Source of the DNA: Streptomyces longwoodensis
GTDB lineage: Bacteria > Actinomycetota > Actinomycetes > Streptomycetales > Streptomycetaceae
NCBI RefSeq assembly: GCF_001514125.1
Contig: NZ_KQ948550.1
Coordinates: 669,105-733,104, forward strand
Length of the DNA stretch: 64,000 bases
Direction: 5' to 3'
Positions 17,689-26,895 of this stretch are shown in pieces. Each line of letters opens with the position of its first letter. The first letter of the stretch is position 1. The notes beneath the pieces are model-generated. The model was given only the letters and a program-made list of their open reading frames with translations, was not told the DNA's origin and ran no database searches. Position numbers and translations under genes: made by a program.

Positions 17689-18531
17689 ATGAGCAGAGTG
17701 ATCCGCGCCGCCGTCTTCCAGACCGCGTGGACGGGCGACAAGGAGTCGATGATCGAGGTGCACGAGCAGGCCGTGCGCGACGCGGCCGCCCAGGGCGCCC
17801 AGGTGCTGTGCTTCCAGGAGCTGTTCTACGGGCCCTACTTCTGCCAGGTCCAGGACCCGGCCTTCTACGCGTACGCCGAACGCGTCCCCGACGGGCCGGT
17901 CGTGGAGCGCTTCCGGGCCCTCGCCCGGGAGCACGGCATCGTCCTGGTCCTGCCGGTGTACGAGGAGGAGCAGCCCGGCGTCCTGTACAACACGGCGGCC
18001 GTGATCGACGCGGACGGCTCCTACCTCGGCAAGTACCGCAAGCACCACATCCCGCAGGTGCGGGGCTTCTGGGAGAAGTTCTACTTCAAGCCGGGCAACG
18101 CCGGCTGGCCCGTCTTCGACACCGCCGTCGGCAAGGTCGGTGTCTACATCTGCTACGACCGCCACTTCCCCGAGGGCTGGCGGGCGTTGGGCCTCGCGGG
18201 CGCCGAGATCGTGTTCAACCCGTCGGCCACCTCGCGCGGACTGTCCCGCTACCTGTGGCAGCTGGAGCAGCCGGCGGCGGCCGCGGCCAACGAGTACTTC
18301 GTCGGCGCGATCAACCGGGTCGGCGTGGAGGACCTGGGCGACAACGACTTCTACGGCACGAGCTACTTCGTCGACCCGGAGGCCCAGTTCGTCGGCGAGG
18401 TCGCGAGCGACAAGGAGACCGAGCTGGTCGTGCGCGACCTGGACCTGGGCAAGCTGCGCGAGGTGCGCGACCGCTGGCAGTTCTACCGGGACCGCCGCCC
18501 GGAGGCGTACGAGCCGCTGACCGCGCCGTAG
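17689..18531 (+). CDS. Beta-ureidopropionase, paralogue 2
   Basis: A 280-residue nitrilase-superfamily amidase with the same length and the same catalytic positions as paralogue 1: E44 (CFQELF), K118 and C155. Long blocks are identical in protein and nearly so in DNA (for example the segments coding for SYLGKYRKHHIPQVRGFWEK and VGKVGVYICYDRHFPEGW), so this is a duplication rather than a distant homologue. Differences cluster at the N-terminus and in the loop around residues 43-50 (ELFYG versus EVFNA), near the active site. It is followed by a strong hairpin and then the dihydropyrimidinase gene. The two enzymes may split substrates (uracil- versus thymine-derived) or conditions. Confidence 0.88.
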   Translation: MSRVIRAAVFQTAWTGDKESMIEVHEQAVRDAAAQGAQVLCFQELFYGPYFCQVQDPAFYAYAERVPDGPVVERFRALAREHGIVLVLPVYEEEQPGVLYNTAAVIDADGSYLGKYRKHHIPQVRGFWEKFYFKPGNAGWPVFDTAVGKVGVYICYDRHFPEGWRALGLAGAEIVFNPSATSRGLSRYLWQLEQPAAAAANEYFVGAINRVGVEDLGDNDFYGTSYFVDPEAQFVGEVASDKETELVVRDLDLGKLREVRDRWQFYRDRRPEAYEPLTAP

Positions 18532-18554
18532 CCGGGCCCGGCCGTGCGGACCCT

Positions 18555-18584
18555 CCCGGACGTCTCCCGAGACGCCCGTCCGGG
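18555..18584 (+). terminator. Hairpin after beta-ureidopropionase 2
   Basis: CCCGGA and TCCGGG enclose a second stem CGTCTC-CC-GAGACG, with four unpaired bases on the right arm. It begins 24 bp after the stop codon. There is no T-run. It is probably a terminator or attenuator separating this gene from the dihydropyrimidinase operon. Confidence 0.55.
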
Positions 18585-18751
18585 CACCGCACCGGACCTC
18601 CCCCCGCGTCCCCGCCGGGCCGGGCGCCCGCGGGGACGCGGGGACCCCCGCGACCGGCCCCCGCAGGACCGGCACCCGGCCGGCCCCCCGCCCTTGGTCC
18701 CCTCCTCTCCCTCCCGCGTCCTGCCGACCCCGACCCAGCGGAGCGTCCCGC

Positions 18752-20155
18752 ATGAGCAGCCGTACCGTGATCCGCGGTGGCCTCGTCGTCACCGCGTCCG
18801 ACGAGACCCACGCCGACGTCCTGATCGAGGACGGCCGTGTCGCCGCCCTCGCCGCCTCCGGCACCCCGGCCGCCGCGGCCTGGACCGGCGACCGCGTCAT
18901 CGACGCCACCGGGAAGTACGTGATCCCGGGCGGCGTCGACGTCCACACCCACATGGAGCTGCCGTTCGGCGGCACCTTCGCCTCCGACACCTTCGAGACC
19001 GGCACCCGGGCCGCCGCCTGGGGCGGCACCACCACGATCGTCGACTTCGCGGTGCAGGGCGTCGGCCGCTCCCTGCGCGAGGGCCTGGACGCCTGGCACG
19101 CCAAGGCGGAGGGCAACTGCGCGATCGACTACGGCTTCCACATGATCGTCTCCGACGTCAACCAGGAGACGCTGAAGGAGATGGACCTCCTCGTCGAGGA
19201 GGGCGTGACCAGCTTCAAGCAGTTCATGGCCTACCCGGGCGTCTTCTACTCCGACGACGGCCAGATCCTGCGCGCCATGCAGCGCTCCGCCGAGAACGGC
19301 GGCCTGATCATGATGCACGCCGAGAACGGCATCGCCATCGACGTGCTGGTGGAGCAGGCCCTGGCCCGCGGCGAGACCGACCCCCGGTACCACGGCGAGG
19401 TCCGCAAGGCCCTGCTGGAGGCCGAGGCCACCCACCGCGCCATCCGGCTCGCCCAGGTCGCGGGCGCGCCCCTGTACGTCGTGCACGTCTCGGCCATGGA
19501 GGCGGTCGCCGAGCTGGCGCGCGCCCGCGACGAGGGGCTGAACGTCTTCGGCGAGACCTGCCCGCAGTACCTGTTCCTGTCCACGGACAACCTCGCCGAA
19601 CCGGACTTCGAGGGCGCCAAGTACGTGTGCTCCACGCCCCTTCGCCCCAGGGAGCACCAGGCCCGGCTGTGGCGGGGCCTGCGCACCAACGACCTCCAGG
19701 TGGTCTCCACCGACCACTGCCCCTTCTGCTTCGTGGGCCAGAAGGAGCTCGGCCGGGGCGACTTCTCCAAGATCCCCAACGGCCTGCCGGGTGTGGAGAA
19801 CCGCATGGACCTGCTCCACCAGGCCGTCGTGGACGGGCACATCTCCCGGCGCCGCTGGATCGAGATCGCCTGCGCCACCCCGGCCCGCATGTTCGGCCTG
19901 TACCCGAAGAAGGGCACCCTCGCCCCGGGCGCCGACGCCGACGTCGTGATCTACGACCCGCACGCCGAGCAGGTGCTGTCCGCCGAGACCCACCACATGA
20001 ACGTCGACTACTCGGCCTACGAGGGCAGGCGCGTCACCGGCCGCGTCGAGACCGTCCTGTCACGCGGTGAACCCGTCATCGACCAGCGGGAGTACACCGG
20101 ACGCGCCGGCCACGGCGCCTACCTCCCGCGCTCGACCTGTCAGTACCTCACCTAG
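18752..20155 (+). CDS. hydA: Dihydropyrimidinase / D-hydantoinase
   Basis: A 467-residue amidohydrolase that opens the ring of dihydrouracil, dihydrothymine or 5-substituted hydantoins. The binuclear metal site is visible: H65 and H67 (VDVHTHME), K156 (the carbamylated Lys in SFKQFMAYPG), H189 (MMHAEN), a later His (VVHVSAMEA) and the Asp of STDHCPF. The sequence also has the family motif GADADVVIYDP near the end. It begins a two-gene unit with the LLM-class oxidoreductase, 11 bp downstream. With the neighbouring ureidopropionases it covers the second and third steps of reductive pyrimidine catabolism. Confidence 0.94.
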   Translation: MSSRTVIRGGLVVTASDETHADVLIEDGRVAALAASGTPAAAAWTGDRVIDATGKYVIPGGVDVHTHMELPFGGTFASDTFETGTRAAAWGGTTTIVDFAVQGVGRSLREGLDAWHAKAEGNCAIDYGFHMIVSDVNQETLKEMDLLVEEGVTSFKQFMAYPGVFYSDDGQILRAMQRSAENGGLIMMHAENGIAIDVLVEQALARGETDPRYHGEVRKALLEAEATHRAIRLAQVAGAPLYVVHVSAMEAVAELARARDEGLNVFGETCPQYLFLSTDNLAEPDFEGAKYVCSTPLRPREHQARLWRGLRTNDLQVVSTDHCPFCFVGQKELGRGDFSKIPNGLPGVENRMDLLHQAVVDGHISRRRWIEIACATPARMFGLYPKKGTLAPGADADVVIYDPHAEQVLSAETHHMNVDYSAYEGRRVTGRVETVLSRGEPVIDQREYTGRAGHGAYLPRSTCQYLT

Positions 20156-20166
20156 GAGCGGCGCCC

Positions 20167-21189
20167 ATGGACTTCGGACTCGTCCTGCAGACGGACCCGC
20201 CCGCATCGAGGGTCGTCGACCTCATGCGGCGGGCGGAACGCAACGGCTTCACCTACGGCTGGACCTTCGACTCCGCCGTGCTCTGGCAGGAGCCGTTCGT
20301 CATCTACAGCCAGATCCTCGCCCAGACCGAGCGGCTGACCGTCGGCCCGATGGTCACCAACCCCGGCACCCGCACCTGGGAGGTCACCGCCTCCACCTTC
20401 GCCACCCTGAACGACATGTTCGGCAACCGCACGGTGTGCGGCATCGGCCGGGGCGACTCCGCGATGCGCGTCGCGGGCCGCAAGCCCAACACCCTGGCCC
20501 GCATCAGCGAGGCGATGAAGGTCATCCGCGCCCTCGGCGGGGGCGAGGAGGCCGACCTCGGCGGCGGCACGGTCGTGCGGTTCCCGTGGATCAGGCCGGG
20601 CGCCCGCCTGCCCGTGTGGATGGCGGCGTACGGCCCCAAGGCGCTGAAGATGACCGGGGAGGAGGCCGACGGGTTCATCCTCCAGCTCGCCGACCTCTAC
20701 CTCACCGAGTACATGGTGAAGGCCGTCAAGGACGCGGCCGCGGCGGCCGGACGCGCCCCGTCCGAGGTCACCGTGTGCGTCGCCGCCCCCGCCTACGTCA
20801 CCGCGGACGACTCGCCCGAGGCGCTCGCCCACGCCCGTGAGCAGTGCCGGTGGTTCGGCGGCATGGTCGGCAACCACGTCGCCGACCTGGTCGCCAAGTA
20901 CGGCGAGCACTCGGCGGCCGTCCCCGACGAACTCACCGACTACATCAAGGCCCGGCAGGGCTACGACTACGCCCACCACGGCCGCAGCGGCAACCCGGAC
21001 ACCCAGTTCGTGCCAGACGAGATCGTCGACCGGTTCTGCCTGATCGGCCCCGTCGAGCGGCACGTCGAGAAACTGAGGGCGCTGCGCGACCTGGGCGTCG
21101 ACCAGTTCGCCGTCTACGACATGCACGACGCGCAGGAGGCGGTCATCGACGCCTACGGCGCCGAGGTGATCCCGGCGCTGCAGACCTGA
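20167..21189 (+). CDS. LLM-class flavin/F420-dependent oxidoreductase (TIGR03842-like)
   Basis: A 340-residue luciferase-like TIM barrel. The N-terminal MDFGLVLQTDPP, the substrate-cap segment VGPMVTNPGTRTWEVTAS, the cofactor loop GIGRGDSAM and PVWMAAYGPKAL match the F420-dependent LLM group that I recall as being found beside hydantoinase genes. It starts 11 bp after the dihydropyrimidinase stop, behind GGAGCGG, so the two are co-transcribed. The reaction is unproven. Because no PreA/PreT or eukaryotic-type dihydropyrimidine dehydrogenase is in the island, it is a candidate for F420H2-driven reduction of uracil or thymine, or for oxidation of a related ring. Confidence 0.82.
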   Translation: MDFGLVLQTDPPASRVVDLMRRAERNGFTYGWTFDSAVLWQEPFVIYSQILAQTERLTVGPMVTNPGTRTWEVTASTFATLNDMFGNRTVCGIGRGDSAMRVAGRKPNTLARISEAMKVIRALGGGEEADLGGGTVVRFPWIRPGARLPVWMAAYGPKALKMTGEEADGFILQLADLYLTEYMVKAVKDAAAAAGRAPSEVTVCVAAPAYVTADDSPEALAHAREQCRWFGGMVGNHVADLVAKYGEHSAAVPDELTDYIKARQGYDYAHHGRSGNPDTQFVPDEIVDRFCLIGPVERHVEKLRALRDLGVDQFAVYDMHDAQEAVIDAYGAEVIPALQT

Positions 21190-21230
21190 CCGACCGTCAC
21201 CCCCCCCCTTCCGCCTCCCACTGTTGGTCT

Positions 21231-21258
21231 CCCCTTCCCGTCCCGTGGCGGGAAGGGG
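21231..21258 (+). terminator. Perfect inverted repeat between the LLM enzyme and permease genes
   Basis: CCCCTTCCCG (21231-21240) pairs fully with CGGGAAGGGG (21249-21258) around an 8-nt loop, in the 147-bp gap. It is a likely terminator or attenuator, so the permease may be partly uncoupled from the enzymes. Confidence 0.55.
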
Positions 21259-21336
21259 GCACAGGGCGCTCCCCACGCGCGCACCCCCTCACGCCCGCAC
21301 CGGCCTCTCCCGTCCCACCTCCTGATTGGCCTGCCC

Positions 21337-22890
<1,554 letters not shown>

Positions 22891-22893
22891 CGG

Positions 22894-23598
22894 TCAGCTG
22901 TCGGCGGCGGGCGGCGTGCTGCTGCCCGCCGCCGCCCCCGCGCCGCTCCTGAGCGCGGCCACCGCGTCCTTCGCCGCCTTGATCGCGCCCTTGTTGATCT
23001 CGTCCGTGCTGGGCGCCTTCTTCGACTCGAAGTCGCTGCCGTTGTACGTGATGACGACCAGCGCGTTGGCCGCGCGCACGATCACCACGCCCTCCCGGGT
23101 CTGCTGCTTGTCCTCGGTCGTCAGGTCCACCACCGAGTACGCCTCGTCGCCGAGGCCCGGCACCGCCCCGCCGCCGCTCTTCTCGGCGATCCGGTCCCGG
23201 TACGAGCCGGCCGCCGCGTCGTCCGAGCCCATGATCTCGAAGGAGACGTCCAGCCAGCGGTAGTCGTACCCCTTGAGCGCGTTCCACGAGCAGGTGCGGC
23301 GCAGGTCCGTGTCGGTGGACGGTATCTCCTTGCCGGCCGTCTTCGCCCCCGGCACCAGCGCGGACACCGTCTTCACCGCGACGCTCCCGCAGGGCGGGGG
23401 CGCGGCGGAGTACGTCTTCGACACGGCCGTCGAGGAGGGCGCGGACGACGACTGCGCCTGCGGTCTGTCCACGTCCCGGGCCCCGGCGTCCTTCGCGGGG
23501 GCGAGCGGCCCCGACGACAGGGCCCAGCCCATGCAGGCGAGTACGGCCACCGGTGACAGGCGCGCGGTCAGGGCGAGCGGCAGGGGGAGAGAACGCAC
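22894..23598 (-). CDS. Putative lipoprotein, DUF3558-like
   Basis: A 234-residue exported protein. The GTG at 23598 gives the signal MRSLPLPLALTARLSPVAV followed by a lipobox LAC, so Cys22 would be lipidated. A longer frame upstream (to 23718) has no signal and is rejected. After a Ser/Ala-rich linker (about 40-65) comes a domain with CSWNALKGYDYRWLDVSFEI and ALVVITYNGSDF, which resembles the DUF3558 lipoproteins of actinobacteria; two Cys (CGSV and CSWN) may form a disulfide. The C-terminus is Ala/Ser/Gly-rich. It is convergent with the permease, so not part of that operon. The function is unknown. Confidence 0.7.
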   Translation of the reverse strand: MRSLPLPLALTARLSPVAVLACMGWALSSGPLAPAKDAGARDVDRPQAQSSSAPSSTAVSKTYSAAPPPCGSVAVKTVSALVPGAKTAGKEIPSTDTDLRRTCSWNALKGYDYRWLDVSFEIMGSDDAAAGSYRDRIAEKSGGGAVPGLGDEAYSVVDLTTEDKQQTREGVVIVRAANALVVITYNGSDFESKKAPSTDEINKGAIKAAKDAVAALRSGAGAAAGSSTPPAADS

Positions 23599-23750
23599 GG
23601 CGCACTTCTTCGTGGGGGAGGGTGCGGAGCCAGTCCACACTGCGGACAGGTGGACGCCAGTGAAGCACGACTCCCCGGGGCACGGAAGGGTCACCTCGCT
23701 CCGTACCCGGGCGGTCACAACGCCCCGCCCCTGACGGGCTGTCTGTCCGG

Positions 23751-24809
23751 TTATGTCCCCGGGGGTGTCCGGGCCGGGGAGCGGCCGGGGGCGCGGCCGA
23801 GGGTCGATTCCAGTCGGTCCACCGCGAGGAACGCGCCGAAGGCCACGAGGCGGACCAAGGAGTCGTCGAAGGCCACGAGGCGGACCGGGGAGTCGTCGGA
23901 GTGTCCCGGCCGGCGCCAGGCCGCCACGTCCTCGTCCGTGATCCGGTACGGCGCGAGGGCCGCCAGCAGCGCGAGGCGCGCCCCCGGCCGCTCCCGCCGG
24001 TCAGGGAACCCCGTCAGGGCGAGCGGCGGGTGCGAGCCGTCCCAGTCGTGGAGGACCTCCTCCACGAGGTCCTGGTCGTCGGTGTCCAGCAGGCCCGCCC
24101 CCGCCATGGCCGCCCGCAGCAGCGCCGCGTACGCCAGGCCGACGGGGGTGCCGCCCGCCCACGCGGGGGCCTCGCCGGGTTCGGGCCGGTCGAGCAGCGC
24201 CAGGGCGTCGCCCGGCGCGGCGGTGCGGCGCACGGTCCGCGCCAGCGCCCGGCCGCCGAGGCTGCGCACCGGCCGCAGCCGCTGGGCGCCGCCCGGCAGC
24301 AGGCTCTCGCCGACCAGGGCGGAGACGACACGGTTGATGAAGTGGAAGGCCAGTGCCGTGCCCAGGTACCCGGGCAGGTGCGCGCGCGGGAAGGGGTACG
24401 GCCCGTCGTCGAGGGCGCCGGGCACCCGGGACCGCTCGCCCCACTCCAGCACGCGCGCGTGACGCTCGTCGGCGGGGCGTTCCCCGCGGGCCAGGCGTTC
24501 GGCGAGGGCGTGGTCGCCGGTGGCGTGCAGCAGCATGGTGTGCGCGTCGACGCAGAACGGGCACCGGTTGGCGAGGGACACCCCGAGTGCCACCAGCTCC
24601 TTGCCCGTGCGGTCCCCGGGGCCGGCGATCAGCGACTCGCGCATCAACGCCCACACTCCGGTGAGCAGTTCGGGGGCGGACGAGAGTACGACGAAGGTGT
24701 CCGGGGCCCGCAGGCCGAAGTCGCGGGCCAGTTGCCCGTACACCTCGGCGACGCGGCCCGTGGCCGCCCGGGGAGACGGGGGTGCGGTGAAACGGAAGCG
24801 TGTGGACAT
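23751..24809 (-). CDS. Carboxymuconolactone decarboxylase/AhpD-like protein
   Basis: A 352-residue protein. The N-terminal half carries the AhpD core, including the redox motif CPFCVDAHT, typical of alkylhydroperoxidase-like reductases. It is about twice the usual CMD length, with an Ala/Leu-rich helical C-terminal half (AALLRAAMAGAGLLDTDDQD; LALTGFPDRRERPG). Near the C-terminus residues VRLVAF occur twice because of a 30-bp in-frame tandem duplication. No signal peptide is present. The ATG has a CAGGCT hexamer 7 nt upstream and no Shine-Dalgarno. It diverges from the histidine kinase. A peroxide or disulfide reductase role is plausible; the physiological partner is unknown. Confidence 0.78.
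   Translation of the reverse strand: MSTRFRFTAPPSPRAATGRVAEVYGQLARDFGLRAPDTFVVLSSAPELLTGVWALMRESLIAGPGDRTGKELVALGVSLANRCPFCVDAHTMLLHATGDHALAERLARGERPADERHARVLEWGERSRVPGALDDGPYPFPRAHLPGYLGTALAFHFINRVVSALVGESLLPGGAQRLRPVRSLGGRALARTVRRTAAPGDALALLDRPEPGEAPAWAGGTPVGLAYAALLRAAMAGAGLLDTDDQDLVEEVLHDWDGSHPPLALTGFPDRRERPGARLALLAALAPYRITDEDVAAWRRPGHSDDSPVRLVAFDDSLVRLVAFGAFLAVDRLESTLGRAPGRSPARTPPGT
23838..23897 (-). repeat. 30-bp in-frame tandem duplication inside the AhpD-like gene
   Basis: Two 30-bp units (23838-23867 and 23868-23897) begin GAAGGCCACGAGGCGGACC on the plus strand and differ at only two adjacent bases (AA versus GG). Each codes for ten residues containing VRLVAF, so the reading frame is kept. 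Near-identity suggests a recent slippage event. Confidence 0.85.
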
Positions 24810-24975
24810 GGACCGCAGCCTGCGCCCCGGGGGCGGCCCGGGTCGTCGTACGGCCGGAGTGGATCGGCGCTGCTGCGCGGGAGGCCGGGACGGCGCCGGC
24901 TACTTCCCCGGGAGTAGTCCGGGAGCCGTCCCCAGGTCGGACGCCGCCCCCGGCGACGGCCCCTAGGGTGGCACC

Positions 24976-26145
24976 ATGGGCGGGCTTCGGGCGAAGAAGG
25001 TGACGGACGGGACGAGGGAGCGGATCACCGACGCGACCCTCGCCGTCGTGGTGGGCGCGCTGACCCTCGGCGTCGCCGCGGCCGACCCCGACACCACGGC
25101 CCTCGACGTCGTCCTCCTCGCCGTCGCCTGCGCCGCGCTGGCCCGCTACCGGACCGCCCCGCGCGCCGTGCTGGCCGTCGCAACCGCCGCCGGCACGGCC
25201 CACGTCCTGCACGCCCACCCCGGCCCGCTCGCCGCCCTGCCCGTCCTCGGCGCCGTGCACACCGCGGCCCGCGCCGGACACCGGGGCCTGGCGGCCGGCG
25301 CGGGCGCGGTGTTCCTCGCGGGCTGCGTCGCGACCGGACCCGGCACGCACATGGTGCTCGAACGCACCGCGCTGCTGACCGGCTGGTTCCTGTGCGCCGT
25401 GGTCACCGGCCTCGCCGACCGCAACTGGCAGGCCTACCTGCGCCAGACGGAACAGCGCGCCCTGGAGGCCGAACGCACCCGCGAGGAGGCCGCGCTGCGC
25501 CGCGCCGGGGAGGAACGGCTGCGCATCGCCCGCGAGTTGCACGACTCGCTCACCCACAGCATCTCCATCGTCAAGCTCCAGGCCGGCGTCGCCGTGCACC
25601 TGGCCCGCAAGCGCGGCGACGAGGTGCCCGCCCCGCTGCTCGCCATCCAGGAGGCGAGCGGCGAGGCGATGCGCGAACTGCGCGCCACCCTGGAGGTGTT
25701 GCGCACCGACGAGCCGAGCGGGACGCCCGCGCTGCTGGTGGAGCGCGCCCGCGCCGCCGGACTCGCGGCCGCACTGACCGTGACCGGCAGGGAACGCCCC
25801 CTGCGCGCACCGGTGGAGCGGGCCGCGTACCGGATCGTCCAGGAGGCGCTGACCAACGCCGCCCGCCACGCCGGGCCCGCCGAGGTCGCCGTGCACCTCG
25901 CCTACCACGACGACCGGTTGACGGTCCGCGTCGAGGACGACGGCCTCGCCGACCCGGACCGCCCGCCGGTCCCCGGGATCGGCCTGACCGGCATGCGCGA
26001 GCGCGTCACGGCCCTCGGCGGCACTCTGGAGGCGGCGCCCCGCCCGGGCGGCGGCTTCCGCGTGCACGCCGAACTGCCCCTGGACGGCGCGGAGGCGGGG
26101 GCACCGGACGACCGGGACCCCGCGCCGGCCGAGGTCCCGCGGTGA
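24976..26145 (+). CDS. Two-component sensor histidine kinase (HisKA_3/NarL type)
   Basis: A 389-residue membrane kinase. Residues 20-150 hold four to five hydrophobic helices with short loops, so there is no large extracellular sensor. A coiled linker (151-180) leads to the HisKA_3 dimerisation helix with phospho-acceptor H189 in ARELHDSLTHSISIVKLQAG. The ATPase part has the N box EALTNAARHAG, VEDDG and GIGLTGMRERV. The gene overlaps its response regulator by 4 bp (GTGA). A TAGGGT -10 lies exactly 6 nt before the ATG with no ribosome site, so the message is predicted to be leaderless. The signal is unknown; a cell-envelope cue is usual for this class. Confidence 0.92.
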   Translation: MGGLRAKKVTDGTRERITDATLAVVVGALTLGVAAADPDTTALDVVLLAVACAALARYRTAPRAVLAVATAAGTAHVLHAHPGPLAALPVLGAVHTAARAGHRGLAAGAGAVFLAGCVATGPGTHMVLERTALLTGWFLCAVVTGLADRNWQAYLRQTEQRALEAERTREEAALRRAGEERLRIARELHDSLTHSISIVKLQAGVAVHLARKRGDEVPAPLLAIQEASGEAMRELRATLEVLRTDEPSGTPALLVERARAAGLAAALTVTGRERPLRAPVERAAYRIVQEALTNAARHAGPAEVAVHLAYHDDRLTVRVEDDGLADPDRPPVPGIGLTGMRERVTALGGTLEAAPRPGGGFRVHAELPLDGAEAGAPDDRDPAPAEVPR

Positions 26146-26813
26146 TCAGGGTCGCCCTCGTCGACGACCAGGCACTGATGCGCGCGGGCTTCCGCGCCCT
26201 GCTGGACGCCGAGGACGGCATCGAGGTGGTCGGCGAGGCCGCCGACGGACGGGCCGGCCTGGACCTGGTCCGCGCCGAGGTGCCCGACGTCGCGCTGATC
26301 GACGTGCAGATGCCGGTGATGACGGGCATCGAGGTGACCCGCCGCATCGTCGCCGACCCCGCGCTGGCCGGCGTGCGGGTCGTCATCCTCACCAACTACG
26401 GCCTCGACGAGTACGTCTTCGACGCCCTGCGCGCGGGTGCGAGCGGCTTCCTGCTGAAGGACACCGAGCCGGCCGACCTGCTCCAGGCGATCGAGGTCGT
26501 CGCGCGCGGCGAGGCCCTGCTGTCCCCGGCCGTCACCCGCACCCTCATCGGGGAGTTCGTCTCCCGGCCCCCCGACCGCGCCGACGCCCCCGGCCTGGAG
26601 TGCCTCACCCGCCGCGAACGCGAGGTCACCGCGCTGGCCGCCCGGGGCCTGACCAACGAGGAGATCGCCGCCCACATGGTCATCAGCCCCCTGACGGCCA
26701 AGACCCACATCAGCCGCGCCATGACCAAGCTGGGCGCCCGCGACCGGGCCCAACTGGTCGTCTTCGCGTACGAGTCGGGCCTGGTCACGGCGCGCGGCCG
26801 GGCCGGCACCTGA
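26142..26813 (+). CDS. NarL/LuxR-type response regulator
   Basis: A 223-residue DNA-binding regulator. The receiver domain (1-120) has the acidic pair DD at 8-9, phospho-acceptor D54 (VALIDVQMP), the Thr-equivalent switch in ILTNYG (usually T-S/T) and the conserved Lys in FLLKDT. The LuxR-type HTH (about 155-215) shows LTRREREVTALAARGLTNEEIA and SPLTAKTHISRAMTKLGARDR. It is translationally coupled to the sensor kinase, which it presumably serves. Target genes are not evident; the downstream GGT homologue begins 82 bp later behind its own possible promoter (TAGCCT). Confidence 0.94.
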   Translation: MIRVALVDDQALMRAGFRALLDAEDGIEVVGEAADGRAGLDLVRAEVPDVALIDVQMPVMTGIEVTRRIVADPALAGVRVVILTNYGLDEYVFDALRAGASGFLLKDTEPADLLQAIEVVARGEALLSPAVTRTLIGEFVSRPPDRADAPGLECLTRREREVTALAARGLTNEEIAAHMVISPLTAKTHISRAMTKLGARDRAQLVVFAYESGLVTARGRAGT

Positions 26814-26895
26814 GACCCGAAGGGCCCGCGGGGGCCGGGTAGCCTGACCGGCGACCGGTCCGGCCGACGCACCACCACAGCGAGGTGACAGCCCC

